From Tetrapyrgos nigripes (taxonomy: Eukaryota > Basidiomycota > Agaricomycetes > Agaricales > Campanellaceae): 64,000 nt of DNA. Both the position numbers and the translations under genes were made by a program. The notes under the pieces were generated by a model. The model was not told the DNA's origin. It was given only the letters and a program-made list of their open reading frames with translations, and did not search any database. The DNA lies in assembly GCA_013368315.1 (NCBI GenBank), contig JAACJM010000003.1:992001-1056000 (forward strand), in the 5' to 3' direction. Of the stretch, positions 1 to 11,473 are shown piece after piece; positions within the stretch are counted from its first letter, which is position 1, and the number at the start of each line of letters is the position of its first letter.

Positions 1-294
1 GTAGTTATATATAGACAATAAAGTGTAGTACTACAATAGTGTACGAAACCAGCATTGTTCTATCCAGTACAATAGAATCTTATTGTTACTCTAGTATTAG
101 TTTACATGTATTTGTACCTCCTTAAAAGTATATAAGGACTCGTAGAAAGTCCTCCAAATAACAAGTTTCATACTTAACCCACATCGCTCTAACAAGCCTC
201 TAACTAGCCTTACAAGCTACTCTTTATCCACAGGTAAGTTGCGTAGTTGCCACTGCGTTTAGTAGTGTACAAGCTGTACCATGCCTGCTTAACA
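1..294 (+). repeat. 5' LTR (truncated by window start)
   Basis: It matches the 3' LTR at 6691-7002 and ends in the same ...TTAACA at 294. A TATA-like box (tatataag, 129-136) sits where U3 would drive transcription. Compared with the 3' LTR it lacks an 18-bp tandem-like unit near position 15 and has T instead of C at 275. Confidence 0.93.
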
Positions 295-306
295 GGTTAT
301 GGGCCC
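295..306 (+). other. Primer-binding site complementary to initiator tRNA-Met anticodon stem-loop
   Basis: Directly after the LTR lies ggttatgggccc. It is complementary to the anticodon stem-loop of eukaryotic initiator tRNA-Met (GGGCCCAUAACC), not to a tRNA 3' end. Drosophila copia is known to prime from a half-tRNA cut in the anticodon loop. The match is seen; priming by a half-tRNA here is inferred. Confidence 0.75.
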
Positions 307-590
307 CGAAGGCCCTTGGGAGCGCCTTCAATGGCTGCAAACCATAGACTTCGCATACTACCTGGATGGCGCCCTTGTGGCAGCCTGCGTCGCCTTTAAT
401 GGCTTGACGATATGTCCAACAGCGCAGGACTTATGTCCAGCTGCAGTTGTTGACAGTCTAGGGGAGTAGTCACTGTCATGGCGCGTTCATCGCTGCCTTT
501 CTTCACTTTCACATGGCACATTTAAATGCTGCCTTCTTATTACGCATATGGATAAATGCTGACAGTTGACTTCCCCAGATATTATCAAAG

Positions 591-3500
591 ATGTCCTCCA
601 ACGTCCTGATGACTACTGTACCTGTCTTCGCCGGTGTTGATTTCAACATCTGGGCTGACATCCTTCTCGCCTGGTTGCAGGCTACTGGACTTAGTTCTGT
701 CCTTAGCTCTGATCGCCCCAATGATGCCGAAGTGAGTACCGTCTCCCCTCTATCTGCTGAAGACGCGGCGGCTCAAGCTGAGGCTATCACGGCGGCTCAA
801 AAGAAACAGGCTGACTGGGATGAGAAGAACAATAAGGCCATGGGGTCTATCAAACTTCGTCTCTCTCCTCCCGTTCGTCAGAAGACGCTTGGAATGACTA
901 CCGCCAAGGCCATTTGGGTCTTTCTCAAGAAGACCTACGGGAAACCTGGCGTTTCCGCAATCTACACGGATTTCAAACGTGCTACCTCCATCACCATTCC
1001 TAACGATGCTAATCCTAGCGCTGCGATCGAGCTTATTCGCATGCACTTCGATAGGGTCAGTGCCGCCGGTATCCCTACTGACGACCCCTCAGGCAATTCC
1101 CTTACTAAAATCACCAACTTCCTCATCGTCATGTTCATCATCTCCAAACTACCCCCCAGATATGAGTGTCTCATCAATATGTATACTCAATGTTCGATTG
1201 AACAAGTCGACAATCAGAATCTTGATGGTCTACAAAGCGAGATTCTCAATATCTGGGAATCTCGCCAGGGAGCTTTCAAGGGGCCTTCAGGGAAAGCCCA
1301 AGCCAACCGTCTTTCAGCTGTCAAGCGAAAGGACGGTAACCCTAGTTTCCAACAGCAGCAGCAGCAGCGCCCTAGTGGCAGCAGCAGCGGCGCTAACGGA
1401 GCCAGCGGCTCTAACGGAAATAACAAGGGAAAAGGCAAGGGAAAGGGCAAAGGAAAAGCTCATTTCCGTCGAGGAGGTCGAGCTGGAAAGTCTGAACAGG
1501 CCAAGAGACAAGGCCAAGCACATCTCGCTCATGGTGATATGTCTCCCATGATGCACACAGTCACTGTCGTCGACACGCCCGCTGCAGTTGATATCCGTAA
1601 GCCATTCTTCATGGAAACGGAAAAGCCTTTTGACGCCTTCTTCACAGGTACCAAAAGAGCTATCAACCTTGCACGCGATATTGGCGCTAGACCATCTGGT
1701 GAGACTATTGCTACTCTTGAAGATATCGTCATGTCTCATCCCAATCTTTCCTCCTGCACTTCTCTTACGCCTGCCCCTCGTCCCAAACGCTCTCTCACGG
1801 AACGCATCTATTGGCATAACCTTCAATCATCTTCTGATGGTTGGGGTGATGCTGGTAACTGGAACGGTTGGAACGGTGAATATCCCGGAACTCAGACCGA
1901 TCCAGATGCCGATATGGCATGCGTTCAAGGAGAAGATGCCAGTTGGAACGAGGACACTCTGGTGAACACTTCGGAACTCGGAAGTGTGTTTGGCTCCACA
2001 ACGACGGAGTCAGATGTAAAGGTTTCTCAGGACATCCGGACCCCTGTTCCACTTATCGACCGTCTTGCCGCGGATCCTGCTGCCGAGATGATGGAGTGCG
2101 CAATGCACCTTGGGGAGAGGTTCCAGAATCCCGAGGATTCTCTACACATCTATGGGGAACCACTCAGAACAGCTCTGAACACCGTTGCCCCAACGGGAAC
2201 CCGTGGCACTCTTTCTCTTGTCCAACGACTTGCTGCAGTCCGCAGCGAGATGCCAAGTGGCTCACAGCCTGCACCTCCCAATGGCATGACCACTCAATCC
2301 TTGCCATCCAGCCGTGTTGCAAGCCCAACACCTGGCACGACTTCGACGGGATGGGAATGGCTGACTCCTCATCTCCAAAACGAGGATGGAAGGTACGACG
2401 AGCTAATCGATTGGCAGCGAGACGCAACAATCGGACTAGGAGGGATGGAATTGCCCTCCAGGGCTCCAACTCCAAGTTCAATGCCAGAACTTCGGAGCAT
2501 GTCACCGAGTCTATCCGAAACAAGCGATCTCGAGTACATGTCGACTCCACCATCCCTCGGCAGGATGAGTCTTCCTACGTCACCCGTAGAGGACACCTCA
2601 TCGTACGGAATTCCAAGTCCACGACCTTCTACCCCCGTCATGGTTACCGTCAATGCCGCAAATAATTATGGATGGTCCTTAGACTCTGAAGTCTCTGGCA
2701 TGGACAATGGTTATCTCAGGTCAGATCTCAATTCAGATCTTATGAATAAAAGTACTGATGCGCTTTTTCCAGCAGCTCGTAGTTTGGAAGCAGGTTCTTC
2801 ATGTATATATTTATTACATACCGCTCCTCTGGGTTTAACAACCCCTTTTATTTATAATGATCTGTACACTAGCCCTGGCGGCAACAATAAATATTTATGT
2901 GCCTGTGGCACTCTGTTCTCACTATGCCAGAAGTGTAAGAAAAAGAGATCTGATACTGTCAAAATCCACTTCAGTGATGGATGGTTACTTGATTCTGGAG
3001 CATCAGCGCATTTTACGTTCGACATCAATGACTTTGTTGAATTGAGTTATATAAAACCAATTCCAGTAAAAACTGCCAATGGATTCACGAAAATTCGTGC
3101 ATCCGGAACAGTCCTGATCTCTCAACGTAAAAGAGTTATGAAATTATATCCGGTCTATTACATTCCCGATCTAAATCAACGACTCTTATCTGTCGGTCAA
3201 TTCTTAAATGACAACATGTTTATGCGCGGTAACTCCGATCATATCACCATTTCGAGAAATACAACATTCTTGACTTTCTCAAAGCGTATACCGGAAGAAA
3301 CGCTATACTATCTTCCACACAAATCGAAAATTGTCGCTTCTAAAGCCAATCTTTTGATTTATCTTATCAACTACGAGATTTTACATCGTCGTATAGGACA
3401 TCCCTCTCGTGATGTTCTAAAACATGTCCGACAACACACCCTTGGCACTCCTGAATTCATTATTCCGAAGGAACTTCCTTTGTGCAAAGGCTGTCTTGAA

Positions 3501-6500
3501 GGCAAAACTCCCAGACAGGCTTACCCTCCTAACGAACGACGTGCTACTCGTCCTTTCCAAATTATCCATACGGATTTACATGAATACCCCACGATATCCT
3601 ACCACAAGTACAAGTATATAATCGTCTTCTTTGATGATTACACTTCAGATGCTTGGATACGTTTTCTTAAAGACAAAAAACAACCACTAACTGCCACTCG
3701 CCAGTTCCTTGCAATGGTAGAAACTCAATATAAGACGAAAGTCGAACAGTGGATGTCTGATATGGGTGGTGAATTCATCAAAGGCACCTATCGAGAAATG
3801 CTACTCGAAAAAGGTGTTAAAATCCTTAACAGTGCACCATATATTCATCAACAAAATGGCCGAGCGGAGCGCTTTATACGCACGCTAATGGATAAGGCAT
3901 TGGCAATGATGAAGTTAGCATGTCTACCTGAATCTTGGTGGGAATATGCTGTCCGTCATGGATTGTATGTCTATCGACGTACTCCCTTACGACGACACAA
4001 ATGGATAACTCCATTTGAAATGCTTGAAAAGGAAAAACCACGTATCGATCATTTACGAGTTTTTGGCTGTGGAGCTTACGTCTTTAAACCCGAGGAAACT
4101 TGAAAGAACAAACTCGCTTCCAAGTCAGAACTCATGACGTATCTTGGTGTAGCACCAGGAGAACGTGGAAATCTTTTCATGCATACAAACAATGCGGAAT
4201 TTACATCCCCGCAAGCCGTGTTTGAGGAAGACTTCTTTCCTCGATGTAAAACTCAATCTCGTAATTCAAAACAACTACCTATCGAGTCATCGCACGACGA
4301 TGACACTCCTCTACCACAACCAATCCCTTACGATGATGATGAAGATTTTCATCATCGTCCTCCTCGCATCCCTTCAACAAGGAGACCTGATCAACTTCGT
4401 GACGACGAACCTGAACAGGATCCACCGCCTTCGTCCCCGGATAGTGACTCTGAGCCTAGAAGAACGGTAACACCGCCGCCAGTGGAGACACCACCTCCTC
4501 AGGCACCTCGAAAGCCCAGAGCTCCTAGACAAAGACGGCCACCAACAGAACCAACGCGTCGAAGCGAGCGTACTGGTACTGTACCTAAACGATACGGGGA
4601 TAAACACCCTGTAGAAGTTGAACGCGATCTTGAACCACAAATCGCAGCTGATAAAAGAGTGGAAGCAAAAGCTAAAGCAGAGAGAGACGCTCGGAGAGAA
4701 AACCGACGTCAACAAGCTGCAGAGCAACAGGTTCCCGGACCTAGTTCTGCATCCGGAAGCGCACCCCAGGGGGAGCAGCAAGCCGAGAGTGATGACTCTG
4801 CACGCCCTGAATCAGAAGAAATGGCAGAACCATGCCGTGAAGGGGGAGTATCTATAAATTTCTTGCTTATGCAGGCAATTGCTCCTGGAGAAATCGATTC
4901 CCACTTGCTTATTCAGAAAGTTACTTCGAAGAATGATGGGAATCAACCGAATGTTCGTAATATTCGCGAATGGACATTCAAAGACATTGCTCGCTTACCT
5001 ATAGCTGAGCAAGAGAAATGGAAAGTCGCTTGCCGCGAAGAACTAGAGGCTCTTCGCAAGCGCGACACCTATGAATTGGTCGAAAGACCGAAAGATAGGA
5101 AAGTTATCAAAAACCGATGGGTCTTCGACATCAAAACTGATGGTCGGAAAAAGGCAAGACTCGTTGCAAAAGGTTTTTCACAGGTCGAAGGCATAGACTT
5201 TGATCAAATATATTCGCCTGTTGTTCGATTCGAGACTGTGCGCTTAATCTTCGCCTTAGCTGCACTTAAGGGCTGGCACGTGTCCGGTGTCGATGTCCGA
5301 TCAGCCTATTTATATGGCTTACTCGATGAAGAAATCTATATGGAACAACCGGAAGCCTTTAAAGTAAAAGGACAAGAGCATAAAGTCGTCCGGCTTCTTC
5401 GTGCTCTTTACGGACTCAAACAAGCAGGACTTGCGTGGTGGAAAAGTCTTGATAAGTCCATGGCGGAACTTGGTTTTAAATGAATCATTTCCGACGCTGG
5501 AATCTTCATTCACAAACGCTATGACGCCAACAAAAATCTTATTGAAAATTCTATCGTCATTGCTGTAGTCTATGTGGATGACGCTCTATTCTGTGGAGCT
5601 AACAAAACCTTAGTCTTACGACTCAAAGGAGACTTTATGAAGAGATGGGAATGTAGGGATCTAGGCGATGCCAAAGAATTCCTTAGGATGAGAATTACCA
5701 GGAAAGGCAGCAAGGTCTCTTTAGACCAGTGCGCTTATCTGGATAAAATCCTAGAGACTTATGGAATGCAAAACGCGAAAGCATCTGCTACCCCATTACC
5801 TGGCAATTATCACCCTCTTCTTCTTCCAGAAAACACTCCTGTCAATTATACTCTTCGTCAAAGTTATCAGGAAATAATCGGATCCTTACTCTACTTAATG
5901 TTAGGAACACGTCCTGATATCTCCTTTGCTGTTACAAAACTTGCGCAATTTGCTGCAAACCCCTCACAAGAACACTACAATAGGGCGAAAGACATTTGCC
6001 GTTACCTCGTTGGCACCAGGAAATATGCTCTTGTGTACAACGGTCGAGGGGGAGAAGGCTTATCAGCCTATACAGACTCTGATTGGGGATCAGATCCTGG
6101 AACTCGCAAATCTCAAACTGGCTTCTTTCTACAATTAGCCCAAGCACCATTTAGCTGGACGTCTAGACAACAAAAGACAGTTGCTCTATCTTCGACTGAA
6201 GCTGAATACATGGCACTTAGTGACTGTAGTCGACAAGTCTGCTGGTTCAAGACTCTTCTCAGTGAAATCGAATATCCTCTCCACGCTATTCCAATTTACG
6301 GTGACAATCAAGGATCAATTTTTATTGCATCAAACCCTGTCACGGATAAGCGAACGAAACACATTGATATTCGATATCATTTTGTTCGAGAAAAAGTCAT
6401 CGATGAGACAGTCAAGTTATTCTTCATTGAAGGAAGCAATAACCCTGCAGATCTGCTCACTAAAGCTCTAGATCGTGTAAAGTTTGAGAAGTTCAGGAAA

Positions 6501-6527
6501 CAATTAGGACTTCAGTTTTATAGTTGA
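591..6527 (+). pseudogene. copia Gag-Pol polyprotein with two in-frame stop codons
   Basis: One frame from ATG 591 to TGA 6527 is interrupted by TGA at 4101-4103 and TGA at 5481-5483, with no frame change. Order: a Gag-like region (about residues 1-230); a low-complexity Q/S/G/K-rich stretch and a long Ser/Pro-rich stretch with no CCHC zinc knuckle; aspartic protease DSG (D about residue 801); GAG-pre-integrase HRRIGH near residue 932 with a CKGC pair; integrase D995-D1057-E1093 (D-x35-E); reverse transcriptase with YVDD at 5571-5582; RNase H with TDSDWG and STEAEY, ending about 6500. The first stop falls just after the integrase core, the second just before the YVDD. Both TGA could derive from CGA by C-to-T at CpG. 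As it stands no complete polyprotein can be made without readthrough. Confidence 0.93.
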
Positions 6528-6621
6528 AGAAATTGCATCGAAAACGTCGAGGCACTGAATCCCTTCCTTCCATAGCTGCTTACAGCACCTACCTATGCTT
6601 ACGCGCACTACCGTGCTGCTT

Positions 6622-6633
6622 AGCAAGGGGGAG
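6622..6633 (+). other. Polypurine tract of the copia element
   Basis: agcaagggggag lies immediately before the TG that opens the 3' LTR. Position and composition are those expected for the plus-strand primer of an LTR retrotransposon. Confidence 0.85.
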
Positions 6634-7002
6634 TGTTGAATTGGCGCATTCAGTTGCAGCCATCAACGTATTCTATGTAGAACAATAGTAGTAGTTATAT
6701 ATAGAACAATAAGATTATATAGACAATAAAGTGTAGTACTACAATAGTGTACGAAACCAGCATTGTTCTATCCAGTACAATAGAATCTTATTGTTACTCT
6801 AGTATTAGTTTACATGTATTTGTACCTCCTTAAAAGTATATAAGGACTCGTAGAAAGTCCTCCAAATAACAAGTTTCATACTTAACCCACATCGCTCTAA
6901 CAAGCCTCTAACTAGCCTTACAAGCTACTCTTTATCCACAGGTAAGTTGCGTAGTTGCCACTGCGTTTAGTAGTGTACAAGCCGTACCATGCCTGCTTAA
7001 CA
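6634..7002 (+). repeat. 3' LTR, 369 bp
   Basis: It starts TGTTGA and ends TTAACA, short inverted ends typical of LTRs. It holds a TATA-like box (tatataag near 6838), and inside it an 18-bp near-tandem unit (ttatataga...caataag) that is single in the 5' LTR. Immediately outside, at 7003, the intron of the Plavaka gene resumes. Confidence 0.95.
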
Positions 7003-9010
7003 CCATGAACAAGGAAAGACAGAGCCACATACCTTCATGAGTGCTTTAGAATCATCACCTGTCCACTGCTTGAAACGTCGGCCATGTGGAAAGCGTCTGA
7101 GGCCTGGAAATGGCGGAACAGCTGCTATACTAAGGAACAAGCTTAGAATGTGTAAGCATATTAGAGTAAAATTCCATACCGGTAATCTATATCATCGATG
7201 ATTCTTGAGGCTTCTTCGTTGCCGTGCTCAAGAGCGAGGAATTGGAAGGACCAGTCAACGAGCATATCCTTGAAGCATCCCTTGATGATTTGATGCAGCA
7301 GGTCAGCAGACATCATTTCGTGAATATCGGCTCTTGGAAAGTGACAGGTAAATGGCTGAGAAGGCAAAGGTTTAGTTCCGATAGCATGAAGTAAAAGAGC
7401 GACGAACTGTAACACCTTCATCCATACCAAAGTTATCCCAAAGTATTTTACTGTCACCCGAAAACTCATTGAGAGTTACATTATCCAAATTTTCTGTTCG
7501 TCGGACAGCTGGTTCCTGCAGGTTAGATGATGGTGCTCTGCATCTAGAAACAAGATATTATAAGACAGAAGAATGAGTAATAGCTGAGTACGACCTACCG
7601 TGCACACCAGCCCTGGACAATACCTGCTAAGTAGACTTGCTCGGGATAATCGGCAATAAATGCTGCCAAGTCATATATCACACGACGAAAGTGACCATCT
7701 GGGCAGCGGCGAACGACAGGGGTGGTCATTCCTGGGTGCAATGAGCTAAGGATAGCGGCAATGGAAGAGTGGTATAGTTGTTTCTTGAAAAGCCGAAATT
7801 TGGGGTCTTTATCATATTTGCGGTCAGCTGGAAAAGTATGGCATTAGCTACAATAAACGATTTGTGTTCCAAATGATAACTTACATTTCGGGATAGCTAA
7901 AAAGCCAATGGGGACAACACTGTTACGATGACCTCGGCGTGCAGAGTTGTGGAGGTTGCCAATGGAAAGGTAGAGAGGATGATACTCGACGTGACCAGTT
8001 GCAACAGAAACGGTTGTCTTGTCAGCGCCGAGTATGATAGGGCAGTACATAGACCCACGTGTAGCCGGGTCTTGCTGGTAAATTGCGGTCTACACCAACA
8101 ATATGATTAGTAGAAGTTAACGTCGATAGAATATACACGTACCAAATGCCTCCAGGCAAAATTACCTGACATAAAATCACTCCATTGACGCTTCCCACTT
8201 CCATCCAAGTGAACGTATGGCTTCGTATCAAACTCCTTGACAAAATCTGGATTTGCGAGCATGTTGGCTATGACGACGTCTGGGTCATGGTACCAGACCT
8301 GATATGATGTCGTCTGCCATTCTGGAGCGTCTTGCATTGTTCCAGCTTGGGGCTGCGTCTCGAAACATTTCCAAGGCGCACTACCAACGCGTATGTTGTC
8401 GATAGCCTCCAGAAGGTCCTCGTGGTTGAGGAATGGACCAGATTCTGCTCCATGTTGAGATAGGGACAGAGACCAGATGTCCAAGAGCTCGTCTATATCA
8501 GACTGAGACATCTCTGCCTTTCGGAAGCAGAAGTCCGCAAGCCTGAACTGCACCTCATCCGCAAATGGTGCCCAAACATTATCCGGCTCAGGTTGAGGAG
8601 GGACTGGGCTTCCTGGCGGTAGAAAATTGCCATTTTCATCACATATATCACCTATCTGTGTGTAAGGGCAAGAAGAAAAAATATGAATGACGAGACACAC
8701 CAGTAAGGAAAGGATGATAGTTCTTGCTTTCTCTCGGAGGCCTCGGAGCTTGTGGTTCAATTGGTGAGGGCAGAGGCTGCGTGTCGACGTCTGAAGGCTG
8801 CATATCATTGTCTGAAAGGCCTTCAGGAACAGTGAAAGGCTGGGATGTGGAAGACGCTAGTGCAGTGGACAATGCTGTATGCGTTGACGCAGAAGATGGG
8901 GGATTTATCGAGAAACCTGGATGCACTGCATTGACGTGTTTCGTTCGGTCTGATCCTCGTTTAAAAGTATGCCTGCAGCCAGGGTATTGGCATTGAAAGA
9001 TGATGGGCAT
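7003..9010 (-). pseudogene. Plavaka-type transposase, N-terminal part, split by the copia insertion
   Basis: Seven exons read cleanly on the minus strand: 9010-8701, 8655-8143, 8089-7885, 7827-7599, 7543-7408, 7355-7180 and 7129-7033. Every junction is GT-AG and keeps frame. Exon 1 carries a C2H2 finger (CQYPGCRHTFKRGSDRTKH). Later blocks are familiar from Agaricomycete Plavaka transposases: PIILGADKTTVSVATGH, YLSIGNLHN, FPRADIHEMM followed by LLHQIIKG, and PPFPGLRRFPHGRRFKQW. The last visible exon ends ALMK and its donor gtatgtgg is followed 30 bp later by the copia LTR, so the C-terminal half must lie left of position 1. There is no stop or frameshift in the visible part, so the copia insertion is the only break seen here. 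Plavaka belongs to the CACTA-related cut-and-paste transposons. Confidence 0.88.
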
Positions 9011-9119
9011 CCTGGAAGAGAGGTTGTCAGAGAAACTCGGTTATTTCATGAGGAAAATAAACAACGCTTACCAAGCACCAAAATTTTCTCCATCCACATC
9101 ACGTCCGCATCCCTATAAC
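9011..9119. promoter_or_regulatory. Shared divergent promoter of Plavaka and its neighbour
   Basis: Only 109 bp separate the Plavaka ATG (9010, minus) from the ATG chosen for the plus-strand gene (9120). Such a short gap must serve both genes if both are expressed. I see no clear TATA box. The closeness suggests that both belong to one transposon. Confidence 0.4.
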
Positions 9120-11473
9120 ATGTCCCAAAAGCCTTATGGGACCCGAGGCAACAAAATAAAGATTCCAGAAACCATGGAGAAGAAAACTATGGTGCAGATC
9201 CGCCAGGAAAAGGCTGCAAAAGAGGCAGCAGAGAAGGAGAAAAAGGAAGCGAAGAAGGTAGCGAAGGAACAGGCAGCGTCGAAACACAAAGTGTCTGCGT
9301 GAGTGGTTGCTGCTGCAGAGGACAAACAAGCGGCTGATGATGAGGTTTTTCAGTCTATTCGTCCTGACTTGGAACTGACAGAAAACTCACCTTCCGCTGC
9401 CACGTCAGAATCGAACACCCCAACAGCAAGCTTAGTGTCTGCGCATATCAGCCTCAGTGATACTGAGGATGACAACAACCCAAACAACTCCAAGCCTCCT
9501 CCTTCTTCAGACCCAGGGACAGACGGCGAGCTGGCCTTTTCAATGGACATTGACGAACAAGAGGAACCGGCTGAAAAGGTTGACAGTCCAGCTTCCGGGT
9601 CTGCTTTTGAACTGAGCGGATCTGAGGTGAGCGGATCTGACGCGGAAGATGTCAACGAGGAAATAGCTGAGCTACAAGCTGCTCCAAAGACGGCGAACAA
9701 GATACGAGGCAATGCTGCAGACTTGGGATCAGATGGTGAAGCGGCCGGTAATGCGGATGATGAGGATAGTGAGGCTGAGGTACTCAGGAAGGCGTTGGAG
9801 GAATACCGCAAGAAAAAAGGTAAAGCAAAGCCAGATGCAAAAAAGGAGAAGGCTGAGAAAGCCAAGTTAGCACGCAAGGTATGCAATAGTATTTTATAAA
9901 GGCTCTGGCTTACCGTTACTCTGTAGCAGGAAAAGTCCGAAGTCCGAAACGAAGTATCCAAAGCCCGGCAGTCTGATAACCCAAAACCTAGCCCAAACAA
10001 AGCATCTACCAGCTCAACCAAGCGCCCTGCTAGCTCTGATGTCGAAGGAGAAGCTCAGTAAGTGACAGATCAATTTTGAGTTCAAAACTAACGAGATACT
10101 TACAGATCCAAGAAACCGAAAGGAGCGCCAGTCGGCGGCTTGAAACCAGGCTGGAAAGCTACTCTCTATGGCTTGAAAAAGCAGAAGGCTTCAGAGCCCT
10201 CATCATCTAGTGAGGTTGTGGTGGGAGAGTTCGACGTAGATGAAAGCCACGAGTCTTTAAGCAAAGCTCGAGAAGCTTCTGATGGGAGTGTGAAAAAGAA
10301 CCAGGTTTCCTTTTTCAAATTTTGTACTGATGACATCGCCACTGATTACTCATACGTAGATCGTTCTCAAACCTGCCAATGTCAAGGCCATTGACGCCAA
10401 AGAACGTGGCAAAACCAACACGGCGGACAAGCCTAGACGCCGTCAGACTACTCAAAGCGACCTTCCTTTCGCTACCACTGCTGAGAGGGACCGTTGGACA
10501 AAGATCGTTTGGCCCGGTATTCTCAAGTGGGTTGGCACTGTCTCCAACCAGTTTGGTGTCAATGGTGAAATCGATTTGAAGACGATTATTAGCCAGCTGT
10601 GGGCCAAACATTACCCTGAGCCAACTACATATGATGATCCGAAGAGTGGTAAAAAGCGGCCCCTTCTAGAGCATCCTGCGATCTTCGGTTTCGTCTGTGT
10701 TCTTTCTTTTACTATTCATTTTTCCAGGTGTTGACAATACAATATTTGTCTAGGTCCAGTCCGCCCTCCGCACCTTCCGCAGTGAAATTGGGAAACGGGC
10801 CCTCAGTATCATCCGTCTCAAAGCCAAAGAGTGCGCATCCGTTGAAGCGGTTTCCGATTGGGTGAAGGAACAGCTAGAGAATGACAGATGGATTTATGCG
10901 GACGCCGGTCCCACTGTGCGTGCAAAATCTTTCATTCCTTTGTGATGCACTGAATATTACTCACAGCGCGAAGAGAGTACTGGCGCCTTTCGAGGTCCAC
11001 TCCTTCTTGAGACGTTCGCTTATTTCTTGGCAAAGATCGGAACCTCTGATGAAGAATATGACTTTCCAGCTGGTGCTTTGGCGCTGAGTGCTGCAGCGGT
11101 AAGTCATTGCTTATTAACTTACTCCGTGGTTATTCTCTGACTTTTTTTGCAGGTTCTTCGCGCGCTCAAAAGCTTTGAGACTGGAGTCGACACCATTCAA
11201 GAAGCGATCGACGTTGGCAAAGAAGAGGCCAAGAAATCCGGAAAGAGGGCTAAGCGAGTGACGATGACGAGCTTTGGGGATAATTGGCAGAAGACAGTTG
11301 AAGGATTCTACAATGATTATACCAGCAAACTTTCGGAGAAGAAGTGGCATCAGCTTCTCGAGGCCACTGAGGGTTTCACATCCACCGTCTCATCCGCCGA
11401 TCCCATCGTTGAGGACGCCGCTACTGCCAACGAAACTCGGAGTCAAGGCAATGTAATTGTTTTATCTGATTAG
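9120..11473 (+). CDS. Uncharacterised Agaricomycete protein, divergent partner of Plavaka (stop codon or intron at 9300)
   Basis: Exons: 9120-9878 (with the problem below), 9930-10057, 10106-10303, 10360-10692, 10754-10915, 10967-11098 and 11153-11473. The N-terminal half is Lys/Glu-rich and acidic (many SGSEVSGSDAEDV-like runs, then a basic helix). The C-terminal half is a helical domain with RDRWTKIVWPGILKWVGT and AGALALSAAAVLRAL-like segments, which I associate with a widespread uncharacterised Agaricomycete family. An in-frame TGA stands at 9300-9302, where CGA-to-TGA is possible. It also overlaps a perfect donor GTGAGT (9299). An acceptor at 9451 would give an in-frame 153-nt intron, so the gene may be intact. 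No catalytic motif is visible. It may be an accessory protein of the Plavaka element. Confidence 0.6.

Larger units (their letters stand above)
1..7002 (+). mobile_element. Ty1/copia-type LTR retrotransposon, 5' end cut by window edge
   Basis: The order is LTR, primer-binding site, a single gag-pol frame (protease, integrase, reverse transcriptase, RNase H), polypurine tract, LTR. Integrase before reverse transcriptase is the copia (Pseudoviridae) order. The two LTRs are almost identical over the shared part: one C/T difference (275 versus 6983) and one 18-bp indel, so the insertion is young. The pol frame is broken by two in-frame TGA codons. The element lies about 30 bp inside an intron of the minus-strand Plavaka gene that resumes at 7,003. 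The left target duplicate is outside the window; the right flank starts ccatg. Confidence 0.95.

Noticed and set aside
4101..5483. Programmed stop-codon readthrough in copia
   Set aside because: The stops lie after the integrase core and inside reverse transcriptase, not at a Gag-Pol border, and both are explained by CpG deamination.
9299..9353. Typical 55-nt intron GTGAGT...TTTTTCAG
   Set aside because: Splice sites look good, but the join shifts frame and meets a stop after nine codons; only the acceptor at 9451 keeps frame.
9350..10021. 223-codon minus-strand frame
   Set aside because: Antisense shadow of the acidic coding exon at 9,354-9,878, where stop codons are depleted by composition.
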